Shown one piece after another: positions 34,791 through 43,686 of a stretch of DNA of 64,000 nucleotides (positions are counted from its first letter, which is position 1; each line of letters begins with the position of its first letter). The notes beneath the pieces are model-generated. The model had not been told where the DNA came from and did no database searches. It saw only the letters and a list, made by a program, of their open reading frames with translations. This stretch comes from Clostridiales bacterium DTU053 (GTDB lineage: Bacteria > Bacillota > Clostridia > Oscillospirales > Acutalibacteraceae). Location: positions 1 to 64,000 of the forward strand of contig LFSO01000040.1 of assembly GCA_001512765.1 (NCBI GenBank), read 5' to 3'. The translations under genes and the position numbers were made by a program.

Positions 34791-36098
34791 GTGCCTCTGG
34801 GACAAGTATCGGTGCTATTTAAGAATATAAGTATTCTCAATGATTTTTTTGATGTTAAAGAGAATATGTATGTCGGCGTTGAGAATGGGATTATTAATTT
34901 TGTTGGAGAAAAAAAACCTGATAAAAAATACGAAACCGAAATTGACGGCAGCGGAAAGCTGCTGGCTCCGGGCTTTTTTAATCTCCACTCCCACGCCGCG
35001 ATGACGATACTTAGGGGTTATGCGGAGAACCTACCTTTGGACAGGTGGCTTAATGAGAAGATTTTTCCCTTTGAGGCGAGGCTCACTGAGCAGGATGTTT
35101 ATAACGGAGTAATGCTCGCCGCCGCGGAGATGCTGAGATTCGGCATTGTGTCGTTCTCGGATATGTATATGTTCGGCGCCGCTACGGCAAGGGCGGTCAG
35201 CGATTCGGGGCTAAAATGCAATTTGTCGGTACCCGTATTCTGCTTTGACGATAAGGACGCGGACAAGCTCCCCGTTTTGAATGACCTTGATAAACTGATG
35301 GATGAGTTTAAAGACTCAAAGAATATTATTTTTGAGCTGGCGGTGCATGCGGAATATACATCGACCGAAAAGGCTGTAAGGAATTCCGCTGAATACGCAA
35401 AGGATAGGAATCTGGGCGTTCATATTCACCTTTCTGAAACAAAAAAGGAGCATGAGGAGTGCAAAATCCGCCACGGCAAAACTCCCGCCGAGTATTTTGC
35501 GGACTGCGGGCTCTTTGATTTAAGGACAACCGCCGCCCACTGCGTTTATGTGGAAGACAGAGATTTAGATATTCTAAAGGAGCACAATGTCTCCCCCGCT
35601 TTAAACCCAGCAAGCAACATGAAGCTGGCAAGCGGCTTTGCACCCGTGCCGAAAATGCTTGAAAAAGGAATCAACATCTGCCTTGGAACCGACGGAGCCG
35701 CAAGCAGCAACAATCTTAATATGCAGAAGGATTTATACCTTTTGTCAATAATCTATAAGGCGGCTTACGAAGACGCCGCCGCCGTCAGCTACAAAGACTG
35801 TCTGAAGGCTGCCACCGTAAACGGGGCTAAAGCTCAAAACAGGCCCGACACGGGCGTTATTAAGGAAGGCTGCAGGGCGGATTTGAGAATGATTGACACA
35901 GAGTGGCCCAATATGCGCCCTGCCACTGACATGGCAAGCAACCTTGTTTACGCGCTGTCGGGCGGTGAAAACCTTATGACAATGGTCGACGGCAGGATAC
36001 TTTATTACAACAACGAGTATTACTCATTTGATATAGAAAAGGTAAAGCACGAGGCTGAAAGGTCTGTAAAGAGAATTATTTCAGAGCTTGACAATTAG
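34791..36098 (+). CDS. S-adenosylhomocysteine / 5'-methylthioadenosine / 5'-deoxyadenosine deaminase family
   Basis: A 435-residue amidohydrolase of the MtaD/DadD type that deaminates the adenine of 5'-modified adenosines. Metal and active-site blocks are present: FFNLHSHAAM, VHIHLSETKKEHEEC, TTAAHCVYVEDRD and GTDGAASSNNLNM. The start is GTG 34791 with AAGGGGG upstream. A purine nucleoside phosphorylase and MtnA are encoded directly downstream (10-base gap, then a 4-base overlap), which strongly suggests the substrate is methylthioadenosine or 5'-deoxyadenosine, the radical-SAM by-product, rather than free adenosine. Confidence 0.87.
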   Translation: MPLGQVSVLFKNISILNDFFDVKENMYVGVENGIINFVGEKKPDKKYETEIDGSGKLLAPGFFNLHSHAAMTILRGYAENLPLDRWLNEKIFPFEARLTEQDVYNGVMLAAAEMLRFGIVSFSDMYMFGAATARAVSDSGLKCNLSVPVFCFDDKDADKLPVLNDLDKLMDEFKDSKNIIFELAVHAEYTSTEKAVRNSAEYAKDRNLGVHIHLSETKKEHEECKIRHGKTPAEYFADCGLFDLRTTAAHCVYVEDRDLDILKEHNVSPALNPASNMKLASGFAPVPKMLEKGINICLGTDGAASSNNLNMQKDLYLLSIIYKAAYEDAAAVSYKDCLKAATVNGAKAQNRPDTGVIKEGCRADLRMIDTEWPNMRPATDMASNLVYALSGGENLMTMVDGRILYYNNEYYSFDIEKVKHEAERSVKRIISELDN

Positions 36099-36108
36099 GA
36101 GTGAAGAT

Positions 36109-36921
36109 ATGCTGGAGCTTTTAAAGGCTGCGAAAACATATATAGAAGGCAAGGTTAAAACGAACGCCGATACAGCAATTATTCTGGGCTCGGGTCTGAA
36201 TCACATAGCCGAAAACCTTGAGGATGCTGTATTTTTAGATTACAGGGATATACCCGCATTCCCCGTTTCAACAGCGCCGGGGCATAAGGGCAGGCTAGCC
36301 TTTGGCAAACTTTCGGGCAAGGATGTAATCTGCATGCAGGGCAGATTACATTATTATGAGGGTCACTGCAAGGAGGATATCGTATTTCCCATAAGGCTCT
36401 TTAAAGAGCTGGGAGTTAAAACCCTTATCGTAACAAACGCCGCGGGGGGAATAAATGAAAACTTTGATGTGGGCGACATAATGCTTATAACCGACCATAT
36501 TAACCTTACAGGCACAAATCCCCTTATCGGAAAGAATCTTGACTGCTTTGGCACAAGATTCCCCGACATGACTTATGCTTACGCACCGCGGCTCAGAGAA
36601 AAGGCAAAGGAAGCGGCAGAACAGCTCGGCATTAAACTCAGAGAAGGCGTTTATATCGGCGTTACGGGTCCCAGCTTTGAAACTCCCGCGGAGATAAGGG
36701 CTTTCAGAGTTATGGGCGCTGACGCAGTGGGCATGTCCACAGTATTTGAGGTTATCGCCGCCGTTCACGCAGGCATTGAGGTACTGGGTTTTTCACTTAT
36801 TACAAACAAGGCCGCGGGAATCAGCGGAAAATGCCTTTCGGGTGAGGAAGTGAACGAAATAGGCAGAAGAAGCGGCGAAAAGCTCGGAAAACTTATTGAA
36901 ACAACAGTTGGTGAATTATGA
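36109..36921 (+). CDS. punA: Purine nucleoside phosphorylase (trimeric type)
   Basis: A 270-residue phosphorylase with LGSGLN, TAPGHKGRL, GRLHYYEGH, NAAGGIN, the GP(S)FETPAE block, VGMSTVFE and TNKAAGIS, matching the trimeric PNP family that prefers 6-oxopurine nucleosides. Start is ATG 36109, seven bases after AGGAG; the frame is open from 36088. With a deaminase upstream it would receive 5'-modified inosines and release hypoxanthine plus a 5-modified ribose-1-phosphate, which is the substrate type of the MtnA encoded next. Confidence 0.93.
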   Translation: MLELLKAAKTYIEGKVKTNADTAIILGSGLNHIAENLEDAVFLDYRDIPAFPVSTAPGHKGRLAFGKLSGKDVICMQGRLHYYEGHCKEDIVFPIRLFKELGVKTLIVTNAAGGINENFDVGDIMLITDHINLTGTNPLIGKNLDCFGTRFPDMTYAYAPRLREKAKEAAEQLGIKLREGVYIGVTGPSFETPAEIRAFRVMGADAVGMSTVFEVIAAVHAGIEVLGFSLITNKAAGISGKCLSGEEVNEIGRRSGEKLGKLIETTVGEL

Positions 36922-37970
36922 TAAAGGACTTAAACGGCGCTACTTTGGCGTATGATACTGAGAACAATCTGCTTGTAATAGTTGATCAGACTCTCCTGCC
37001 AAGGGAGTATAGGCTTTTGTATCTCGATGAGCTTGAGGATATTTTCGAGGCAATACGCTCTCTCAGAGTCAGGGGCGCACCCGCAATTGGAGCCGCAGCC
37101 GCTGTGGGATATTCGGTGCTTGTAAATAAGATAAAAACCTCAGATAAAACGGAATTTAAATCTCAGGCTGACTTTATTGAGAATAGGCTGAGAGAATCAA
37201 GACCCACGGCAGTAAATCTCTTCTGGGCTCTTGACAGGATGGAAAAGGCTCTCGAAAATGCCCTTCGTGACGGAATTGATTCGGCTAAAGAAGCAGTAAA
37301 AAACGAGGCTCTTTTTATTATTGATGAAGATATTGAGATGTGCAGGAAAATCGGTGAGCACGGAGCCGCTCTTTTAAAAGACGGCGACACTGTGCTGACC
37401 CACTGCAACGCGGGCAGCCTTGCCACGGTTAAATACGGCACCGCACTCTCCCCTGTTTATGTTGCCGCTGAACAAGGGAAAAAGATAAAGGTTTTTGCCG
37501 ACGAAACCCGCCCGCTCTTGCAAGGGGCAAGACTTACCGCCTTTGAGCTGACAAACGCGGGAATTGATACAACGGTTATCTGCGACAACATGGCGGCAAA
37601 GGTAATGTCTGAGGGCAAGGTAAACGCAATATTTGTCGGCGCCGACAGGATTGCCGCAAACGGCGACACAGCAAACAAAATAGGCACCCTCTCCCTTGCC
37701 GTTAACGCAAGGTTTTTCGGCGTGCCATTTTATGTCTGCGCCCCATATTCAACCTTTGACAAAGACACTCCCGACGGCGGCGGCATTGTTATTGAAGAAA
37801 GAGCGGATTCTGAAATCAGAAGTCTGCACTATAAAGAAAGCATGCTGCCCGATAAGGCAAAAGTATATAATCCCGCCTTTGATGTCACTCCCGCGGAGCT
37901 GATAACCGCGTTTATTACTCCTGACGGCATTATTGCTCCAAAAGATATTAGCAAGCTCTTTGCGAAATAA
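36918..37970 (+). CDS. mtnA: S-methyl-5-thioribose-1-phosphate isomerase MtnA
   Basis: A 350-residue isomerase converting methylthioribose-1-phosphate (or 5-deoxyribose-1-phosphate) to the ribulose form. Family signatures are RGAPAIGAAAA, VLTHCNAGSLATVKYGTA (catalytic Cys), DETRPLLQGARLTA and VGADRIAANGDTANKIGT (catalytic Asp). The C-terminal block FDVTPAELITAFITPDGII is also typical and distinguishes it from eIF2B-like relatives. ATG overlaps the PNP stop by four bases. No mtnB/aldolase gene follows in the window. Confidence 0.94.
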   Translation: MIKDLNGATLAYDTENNLLVIVDQTLLPREYRLLYLDELEDIFEAIRSLRVRGAPAIGAAAAVGYSVLVNKIKTSDKTEFKSQADFIENRLRESRPTAVNLFWALDRMEKALENALRDGIDSAKEAVKNEALFIIDEDIEMCRKIGEHGAALLKDGDTVLTHCNAGSLATVKYGTALSPVYVAAEQGKKIKVFADETRPLLQGARLTAFELTNAGIDTTVICDNMAAKVMSEGKVNAIFVGADRIAANGDTANKIGTLSLAVNARFFGVPFYVCAPYSTFDKDTPDGGGIVIEERADSEIRSLHYKESMLPDKAKVYNPAFDVTPAELITAFITPDGIIAPKDISKLFAK

Positions 37971-38021
37971 CTTTTGCCTCCAGCTATGAAAAAACGGAAA
38001 AGTATATAATATTTTTTGTCC

Positions 38022-38050
38022 TTGCATTTATTTTTTGGCTATTATATACT
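38022..38050 (+). promoter_or_regulatory. Promoter of the PHP-domain gene
   Basis: TTGCAT (38022-38027), 17-base spacer, TATACT (38045-38050), with the ribosome site starting about 20 bases further on. Confidence 0.6.
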
Positions 38051-38083
38051 AACTCTTGTGATAACATGAGAGGAGATGCTGTG

Positions 38084-39553
38084 ATGAAAAAGAAGCTGAT
38101 GGCGATTGTTCTCTGCAGTGCGCTCATATTCCAGGCTGTTTCGCTTGTCGCCTTTGGCGCGGGCACTAAGAATTACATAATCACCGACCCATATGCCGAA
38201 GTCGATTGGGATTCTTGGGACGCGTATAAATTCCAGCCCCATTCTCACACAACCGCAAGCGACGGCTTTTTGAAGATTGATGAATATGTCCAAAAGCACT
38301 ATGACTTAAACTACGACATAGTTGCTTTGACCGACCACGGCACGCTGAACAAGGGCTGGAACAAGATGCCCGACACAGTTCCGCTTATCCGTTTGGTTAA
38401 GAGGGAAAGAACAAAAATGGAGCCTATTGTGCCGCTTTCAGATGAGGTTTATTATTCTTACATTAACGGCACCGCTCCCTCTCCCACCAGAACCAAGACA
38501 AACGGCATGCTGGATGTGCCCCTTGGCATTGAGCTTAATATGGCGACTCCCATAGCCGACTGCCATTTGACAGGCTATTTCTCAACCTACGGTCAGGGCC
38601 TTGCGGGCGTATTCGGAGACTACGAAACTCCTGCCCGCGGAGTTAAAAACGCAGGCGGCATCTCAATGCTCGCTCATGTGGGAGAGTATGTTTACATCAA
38701 TAAAGACACCGAGAAGCATGTGGGCAAAAAGATTGACGAGTACTATGTAAATAAGTTCGCCCGAATTTTCCTCGACAATCAGGGTTCATGCGTTGGAATG
38801 GGCATAAACAGCGCGACCGACGCACACACCCGCTGCGACAGAATTCTGTATGACCAGATTCTGCAAAAGACAATTCCGAACGGCGTCGTGCCATGGGGCT
38901 TCTCTTTCGCCGACTCCCACAACGAAAGGTCAATCAACGACGCATACACAATGGTAATGATGCCTGAGCTCAGCCTTGATGGTCTGCGCTACGCCATGGT
39001 AAACGGACACTGCTTTGCGGTATCCCATTATTCAAACGGCGTTGAGCTGAACGGCATGGAGGAAATCCCCGGCTTTGACGAGCAGAGGGTTTATGACGAG
39101 GAGCTTTATCTCCTTGACAATACCCCCATGGTTACCCGCATAACAGTAGACCAGGAGAATGATACGATAACCGTTGAGGGAACAAACTTTAACCAGATTA
39201 CATGGGTTTCAAACGGCAATGTGATTCTCCGTGAGGGCGGCATTACAGACGGTAAGGCAACTCTTGATTTGCACTCCGACAACCTTTTGGATGAGCCTTA
39301 TCTCTATGTAAGGTTCTACATCACTGGAGAAAACGGCATTTGCTACTCTCAGCCCTTTGTACTGAATGTTGAAGGCGAAGAGTTTGAGCCCGTTGAGGTT
39401 CCCGTAACACAGGATATTTCCACAGCTCTCCGCGCTCTTATAAACCTTGTAGATTTGGTTCTGTTCCGCTTCAATCCGCTTATCTGGCTCTTTAAGAAGG
39501 TTGCATTGGGCTACAGCGTATTTGAAGGCGACAGATTAAATAATCCTTATTAA
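38084..39553 (+). CDS. Secreted PHP-domain phosphoesterase-like protein
   Basis: A 489-residue protein with a Sec signal (MKKKLMAIVLCSALIFQAVSL, then FGAG). The PHP-type metal centre follows: FQPHSHTTASDG, VALTDHG, LAHVGEY and FADSHNE. The C-terminal ~120 residues are a beta-rich accessory part ending in hydrophobic LINLVDLVLFRFNPLIWLFKK. PHP proteins hydrolyse phosphoesters, often at a trinuclear metal site; a secreted form may act on extracellular nucleotides or sugar phosphates. The ATG at 38084 is seven bases after AGGAGA, inside an open frame starting at 38066. Confidence 0.75.
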   Translation: MKKKLMAIVLCSALIFQAVSLVAFGAGTKNYIITDPYAEVDWDSWDAYKFQPHSHTTASDGFLKIDEYVQKHYDLNYDIVALTDHGTLNKGWNKMPDTVPLIRLVKRERTKMEPIVPLSDEVYYSYINGTAPSPTRTKTNGMLDVPLGIELNMATPIADCHLTGYFSTYGQGLAGVFGDYETPARGVKNAGGISMLAHVGEYVYINKDTEKHVGKKIDEYYVNKFARIFLDNQGSCVGMGINSATDAHTRCDRILYDQILQKTIPNGVVPWGFSFADSHNERSINDAYTMVMMPELSLDGLRYAMVNGHCFAVSHYSNGVELNGMEEIPGFDEQRVYDEELYLLDNTPMVTRITVDQENDTITVEGTNFNQITWVSNGNVILREGGITDGKATLDLHSDNLLDEPYLYVRFYITGENGICYSQPFVLNVEGEEFEPVEVPVTQDISTALRALINLVDLVLFRFNPLIWLFKKVALGYSVFEGDRLNNPY

Positions 39554-39558
39554 AGATT

Positions 39559-39600
39559 TAAGACGGCATCTTATTTAGCTGCCGTCTTAATTTACTTTAA
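39559..39600 (+). terminator. Terminator of the PHP-domain gene
   Basis: Ten-pair stem (39559-39568 with 39580-39589), 11-base loop, moderately T-rich tail. Confidence 0.6.
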
Positions 39601-39624
39601 ATTCAATTTAAGGGGGAGGTATTT

Positions 39625-40176
39625 TTGGGAATTCGGGATTTATTTTATAATGTTTTAAACTCAAAAAACAAAACAGATGTACCGGACGAAGACTATGAAC
39701 GGAGATTAAAAGCTGCCGAAAGAAGCGGGACTAATATTGAGGGGCAAATACTAAGGCTTCAAATGATAAAAACAAGACTCAGCGAAGATAAAGAAGACAC
39801 CGGCCCCGACATAAACGATCTTGACGCGTGGGATAAGAAATGGGTCAGTATCGGCAGGCTCTCAACCGCAAACTTAGCGCCTTTTAATAACAAAGTGGGG
39901 CTATATAAACATGTTATCGGCGGACAAGTTATGTATATCGGACGCGCGACCGAGTGGAATAATGGGGGACTTAGAAAGAGACTGGGCGACTACCGAAGCG
40001 ACAACGACGGTGTAAGGACTCACACTTCAGACCGCAAGATTAGAAAACATTTAGAGGACATTGTTACATTTGTTTTGGTTTTGGGTGAGGATGAGGAAGC
40101 GGCGGAAAAAGCAAAATATTTGGAAAAACAGTTTATAGGTTACTATCTGCCCGAATGGAATTATTATTTCCGCTAA
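39625..40176 (+). CDS. GIY-YIG-like domain protein of unknown function
   Basis: A 183-residue protein. Its C-terminal half carries VGLYKHVIGGQVMYIGRATE (GLY...YIG spacing of the GIY-YIG fold), GGLRKRLGDYRS with the conserved Arg, and a late Glu in KAKYLEKQFIGYY. The N-terminal ~75 residues are charged and helical. Single-domain GIY-YIG proteins can nick DNA or be structural relics; no homing-endonuclease DNA-binding region is visible. Start is TTG 39625, five bases after GGGGGAGG. It is a single-gene unit. Confidence 0.65.
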   Translation: MGIRDLFYNVLNSKNKTDVPDEDYERRLKAAERSGTNIEGQILRLQMIKTRLSEDKEDTGPDINDLDAWDKKWVSIGRLSTANLAPFNNKVGLYKHVIGGQVMYIGRATEWNNGGLRKRLGDYRSDNDGVRTHTSDRKIRKHLEDIVTFVLVLGEDEEAAEKAKYLEKQFIGYYLPEWNYYFR

Positions 40177-40205
40177 AACTTCTTAAAGTCACTGATAAAT
40201 ATTAA

Positions 40206-40235
40206 AGCATCTGTCTTTTGACAGATGCTCTTTTT
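40206..40235. terminator. Bidirectional terminator between GIY-YIG gene and nucleoside hydrolase remnant
   Basis: Perfect ten-pair stem (40206-40215 with 40220-40229), TTTT loop and a T-run to the right; the left flank is A-rich but shorter. Confidence 0.85.
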
Positions 40236-40247
40236 ATTCACTCTTAA

Positions 40248-41051
40248 TTAATTCTTTATCATATCGGCATAGAAGCTGTCGGGGAATTTCTTTATTACAA
40301 AGCGGTGGGGGCCGTTAGCGTCAAAAACAAAGTGGTTATAGCCAGTTGCTATATCAAGGCTTGCGCGTCCTCTTTTTATATAATATCCAGCCTTTTCTTC
40401 ATCATTTATGCAGGCAAGCAAAACCAGCATGGGGTCCCATGATGACCTGCCGCTCGGGTGACCGTAGGCGGTGAGAACATCTTTAAGTATATCCCCGTCC
40501 AAAAGAGAGCCGCCGGTTATGACCTTTTCACCGACTTCAAAGCCCAAATAGGTTATTTCCGTGGGCCATTTGTCGCACACATATGACGCTGCGACTCTTG
40601 CCCTTTGATTTGCGGAGAAATTATACTCATATCCCGTAGAAAGGTCATCCCACTTGCCCGCCATAAGCCACAGCTTGTTTACTTTCTGCTTTATAAGCTC
40701 TATGCCGCTAAGGGGCGAAAACTCATCGGGATTTGACTTTAAAAGCCCCGCAAGTATTGTTTCAAAGCCTATTTCTGCTATATCCACTTTCTCATCTGCT
40801 TGACTAAGAACTTTTCTATACAACTTTACAGCGTCAAGGCATTCATCATTGGTTTTGTGCTTTACCTCCATTGCGGCAAGGCGGTGCTGGTATGTGTTTT
40901 TTCCCGGGAAATCAGTGCCTTCTCTGTCAATGCCTATTTCAATGTCGGGAAAGCCCTCCGCCTTTAAAAAAGCGTGAAGGGATGGCACCGAAAGCTCTGT
41001 GCAAGCGTTTATGCCAATGCCAAGGACATTGACTAAGCCTTTTTTGCGCAT
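40248..41051 (-). pseudogene. N-terminally truncated nucleoside hydrolase (IunH-like)
   Basis: A 267-residue frame matching nucleoside hydrolases from their first beta-strand onward: NVLGIGINA, IGIDREGTDFPG, LWLMAGKWDD, YEYNF, GFEVGEKVITGG and GRSSWDPMLVLLA. The catalytic, calcium-binding N-terminus (DxDxxxDD) is missing. Upstream the frame continues as VLEAVRLLLR, which fits the helix after that motif, then hits a TAA at 41082-41084 within the terminator of the gene before. AAGG touches the ATG directly, so no proper ribosome site remains. This looks like a deletion junction that removed promoter, start and about 20 residues. Expression of a non-catalytic protein cannot be excluded. Confidence 0.65.
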
Positions 41052-41084
41052 CCTTAAAAGAAGCCTTACCGCCTCTAAAACTTA

Positions 41085-41108
41085 AAAGGAGTGCTGTTGC
41101 ACTCCTTT
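41085..41108 (-). terminator. Terminator of the dnaX-recR-FGGY operon
   Basis: Perfect ten-pair stem (41085-41094 with 41099-41108), TGTT loop, directly after the stop codon of the 299-residue protein. The minus-strand tail TAAGTTTTAG is only modestly T-rich. Confidence 0.75.
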
Positions 41109-41111
41109 ATT

Positions 41112-42011
41112 TTATCTGCCTGACTGCTGGGGCTGACCGCCCAAAAGCAAATCCATAAGTCCGCCCTTTTTGTCCCTTTTGGGCTTGTAAATCGGCGGCT
41201 TTTCGAGCCTGAGTCTCGCTCCCCTGTTCTTTTCAAGGTACTTGTTGACTTCTACAACAGCCTCAAGGAGACCGCCTTCCATATACTCAACAATCTTCTG
41301 CATAAAGTCGGGATCGTTGTATTTTGCGCCGAGTATGGTTACGGCTATAACGCCCTGGGTTTCGTTCGTGCCGTCCTCAAAAATCTCGTTGAGGATGCCG
41401 AAGAGCTTTTTCATCTTCTGCGGGTCGTTCTGCTCTATGGTTTCATGAATATACTTATTTGCGTGGTTTAAGAAGAAATCCTCGGGCAGGAAATCGCCGT
41501 AATCCTGAATGTTCTGCTTGTAAGGCTCTTTAAGCTCGGGATACATCGAGAGCAGCCTGTTAGCAAGGGTCAAGGGATTGTAGCTCATAACGCCGCTCTT
41601 TGCCTGAGTTCTTGAAACGGGAGTCGGCATTTTGACATTCTGAGACCTGAAGGATTTTACGCCAAAGTTGTTCTCGACCTCATCGATAATATCGTTTGCC
41701 AATGAGCGGATATCCTTTTCGGTGTACTCGTCATAATCTACAAAGCCCGTAAGAACCTTTTTGTAGTCGGAGTCGTCCTCGCTTTCGGCGTCGGGAGCCG
41801 CTACAAGAAGGAAAACCTTGCTGCCGGAAAAAAGGATTCTGAGTTTTCCCTTTTCGCCTTCGTACTGCATAAGATGAGCCTCATCCCTCTTTTTAAGAGG
41901 GGGATTTTTTCTGTCGGCTCCCTTTTCGTAAACCGGCTCAAAGGAAAGCGACTTTAAAGTCTCAAGAATTCCTTCGTGAATTATTTTGGCTGTGGTATTT
42001 AAATCAATCAT
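41112..42011 (-). CDS. Conserved hypothetical protein, unrecognised
   Basis: A 299-residue soluble, mixed alpha/beta protein with no signal peptide and no motif I can name. The N-terminal half (IHEGILETLKSLSFEPVYEKG, LRILFSGSKVFLLVAAPD) is alpha/beta. The middle is helical (NPLTLANRLLSMYPELKEPYKQ), and the C-terminus is basic and Gly/Gln-rich. It lies 21 bases downstream of the FGGY kinase gene and ends the operon. A role connected to the kinase is not evident. Confidence 0.75.
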   Translation of the reverse strand: MIDLNTTAKIIHEGILETLKSLSFEPVYEKGADRKNPPLKKRDEAHLMQYEGEKGKLRILFSGSKVFLLVAAPDAESEDDSDYKKVLTGFVDYDEYTEKDIRSLANDIIDEVENNFGVKSFRSQNVKMPTPVSRTQAKSGVMSYNPLTLANRLLSMYPELKEPYKQNIQDYGDFLPEDFFLNHANKYIHETIEQNDPQKMKKLFGILNEIFEDGTNETQGVIAVTILGAKYNDPDFMQKIVEYMEGGLLEAVVEVNKYLEKNRGARLRLEKPPIYKPKRDKKGGLMDLLLGGQPQQSGR

Positions 42012-42032
42012 TTATTTCCTTGCCTTTCCTGC

Positions 42033-43640
42033 TTAATTGGTTTTTGAGTTTAAGTCAGCAAAATTCTTTTTATTATCCGCGTAAAGCCTCTTAAAGACCT
42101 CAAAGTGCTTGTCGTAAACAGACTTTACGGTGCTGTCGGGGGTAAAGCTCTTTGTTGCGGGGATGAGTGAGCGGGCGTCGGAGATGGAATTAATGAGTCC
42201 CAGACCCACCGCGATAAGTACCGCCGCGCCGACGGCGCCAGCGTTCTGGGGATTCTCAATGGTTTCGATCTTTCTGCCCGTGCAGTCGGCGAGAATCTGG
42301 CATGTCACATCGGACAATGCGCCGCCGCCCACAAAGCGGATGACCTCGGAGGTCTTGACCTTTTTCTCCTGAGTTTCAAGGAACCATCTGAGATGCATGC
42401 ATACGCCCTCAACGACGGCTCTGATAAGCTCTGACTTGCCTGTTTCAAGGCTCATATTAAAGAACATGCCCCTTGCGTTCGGGTCCTCAAAGGGACAGCG
42501 GTTGCCGTGCAGCCACGGGGTAAAGATAACTCCCCCGCTGCCTGCGGGAACCTTGTCTATAACGCTCGACATATAGTCGTAAAGGCTTACAAAAACGCTT
42601 TCGTATGAATCCACGACCGAAACCTTTTCAAGGTAAATGCCTATTTCGTCAAGGGCAAGATGGTCCTTTACCCATTCAAGGCATTTGCCCGCGGTTTCAA
42701 GCTCGGCAAAGTAGTTGAACTTATCCTCCTGAGCGCCCACTATGGCCGCGATCATGGCGTTCGCGTCAACTATGCTCTTATCCACAACGGTGGATACCCA
42801 GCCTGATGTGCCTGAATAAATATGGGTATCGCCAAGGTTTACGGAGCCTGCGCCGACGCCGATAAGCGAAGCGTCGCCGCCGCCGCCGAATACAGCTATT
42901 CCCTCTTTAAGACCAAGCTCCCTTGCGGCGTCAGCTTTAAGTGTGCCTACCTTGTCGGTTGAGTTCTTAATTTCGGGCAGATGGTCAATATTGACGCCGT
43001 GCATTTTGCACATTGCCTCGCTGAAGCACCTTTTGCCCTTTCTAATATCATAAAGGAGGGTAGCGAAGGCTGAGTCGTGGGTCATAACAAATTCGCCTGT
43101 CATGCGGCAAATTAAGTATTCCTTAACATCCAGCCATTTATAAACCTTATTAAAGATTTCGGGTTCATTCTTTTCTACCCATTTATATTTATAGACCGGG
43201 TCCTTTACTGATGCGGCAACGGCACCCGTTATTTTGAGGGACTTTAAGAGTTTGAATACATTTGCGCCCGCGATTTGAAGTCCGTGGGCAATGCCCTCTT
43301 TAAGCTCAGCTTCCGCCCTTTGGTCCATATAGCTCATGGAGCGGCGCAATGCTTTTCCGTCTTTGTCTACGAGTACAAGGCCCTGCATTTGAGAGCAGAA
43401 GGAAATACCGCTTATGTCGTCTCCGCTGACTCCCGCCTCGCTTAATGCCTTCTTTGTGGTATTGCACATTGCGGTCCACCATTCGTCGGGGTCTTGCTCG
43501 GCACCGCCGTTGGGGAGAACATAAAGACCGTAGCCTTCCGAGGCAAAGCCTTTGAGTGTAATTTTCGAGCCGATTTCAAAGACACATGTTTTTACACCTG
43601 TGGTTCCGATGTCGTATGTAATTACATAGACGCTTTGCAT
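42033..43640 (-). CDS. FGGY-family carbohydrate kinase (xylulokinase-like)
   Basis: A 535-residue sugar kinase. The phosphate-1 motif is ITYDIGTTGVKTCVFEI, with ISFCSQMQGLVLVDKDG, the YSGTSGWVS loop and VVEGVCMHLRWFLE, and the C-terminal RFVGGGALSDVTCQILADCTGR signature. The order and length fit FGGY kinases that phosphorylate pentuloses or related polyols; xylulose is the default guess. Start is ATG 43640, close behind CGGAGGG; the frame is open from 43658. It is 46 bases downstream of recR with no terminator, an unusual extension of the dnaX-recR operon. Confidence 0.87.
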   Translation of the reverse strand: MQSVYVITYDIGTTGVKTCVFEIGSKITLKGFASEGYGLYVLPNGGAEQDPDEWWTAMCNTTKKALSEAGVSGDDISGISFCSQMQGLVLVDKDGKALRRSMSYMDQRAEAELKEGIAHGLQIAGANVFKLLKSLKITGAVAASVKDPVYKYKWVEKNEPEIFNKVYKWLDVKEYLICRMTGEFVMTHDSAFATLLYDIRKGKRCFSEAMCKMHGVNIDHLPEIKNSTDKVGTLKADAARELGLKEGIAVFGGGGDASLIGVGAGSVNLGDTHIYSGTSGWVSTVVDKSIVDANAMIAAIVGAQEDKFNYFAELETAGKCLEWVKDHLALDEIGIYLEKVSVVDSYESVFVSLYDYMSSVIDKVPAGSGGVIFTPWLHGNRCPFEDPNARGMFFNMSLETGKSELIRAVVEGVCMHLRWFLETQEKKVKTSEVIRFVGGGALSDVTCQILADCTGRKIETIENPQNAGAVGAAVLIAVGLGLINSISDARSLIPATKSFTPDSTVKSVYDKHFEVFKRLYADNKKNFADLNSKTN

Positions 43641-43686
43641 TGCATTCCCTCCGAGCATTTATTAATTTATGCCAAAGAAAACAAAA

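Noticed and set aside
39625-40176. GIY-YIG gene as a homing endonuclease or mobile element
   Set aside because: No intron, intein or DNA-binding repeats around it, and normal single-gene signals.
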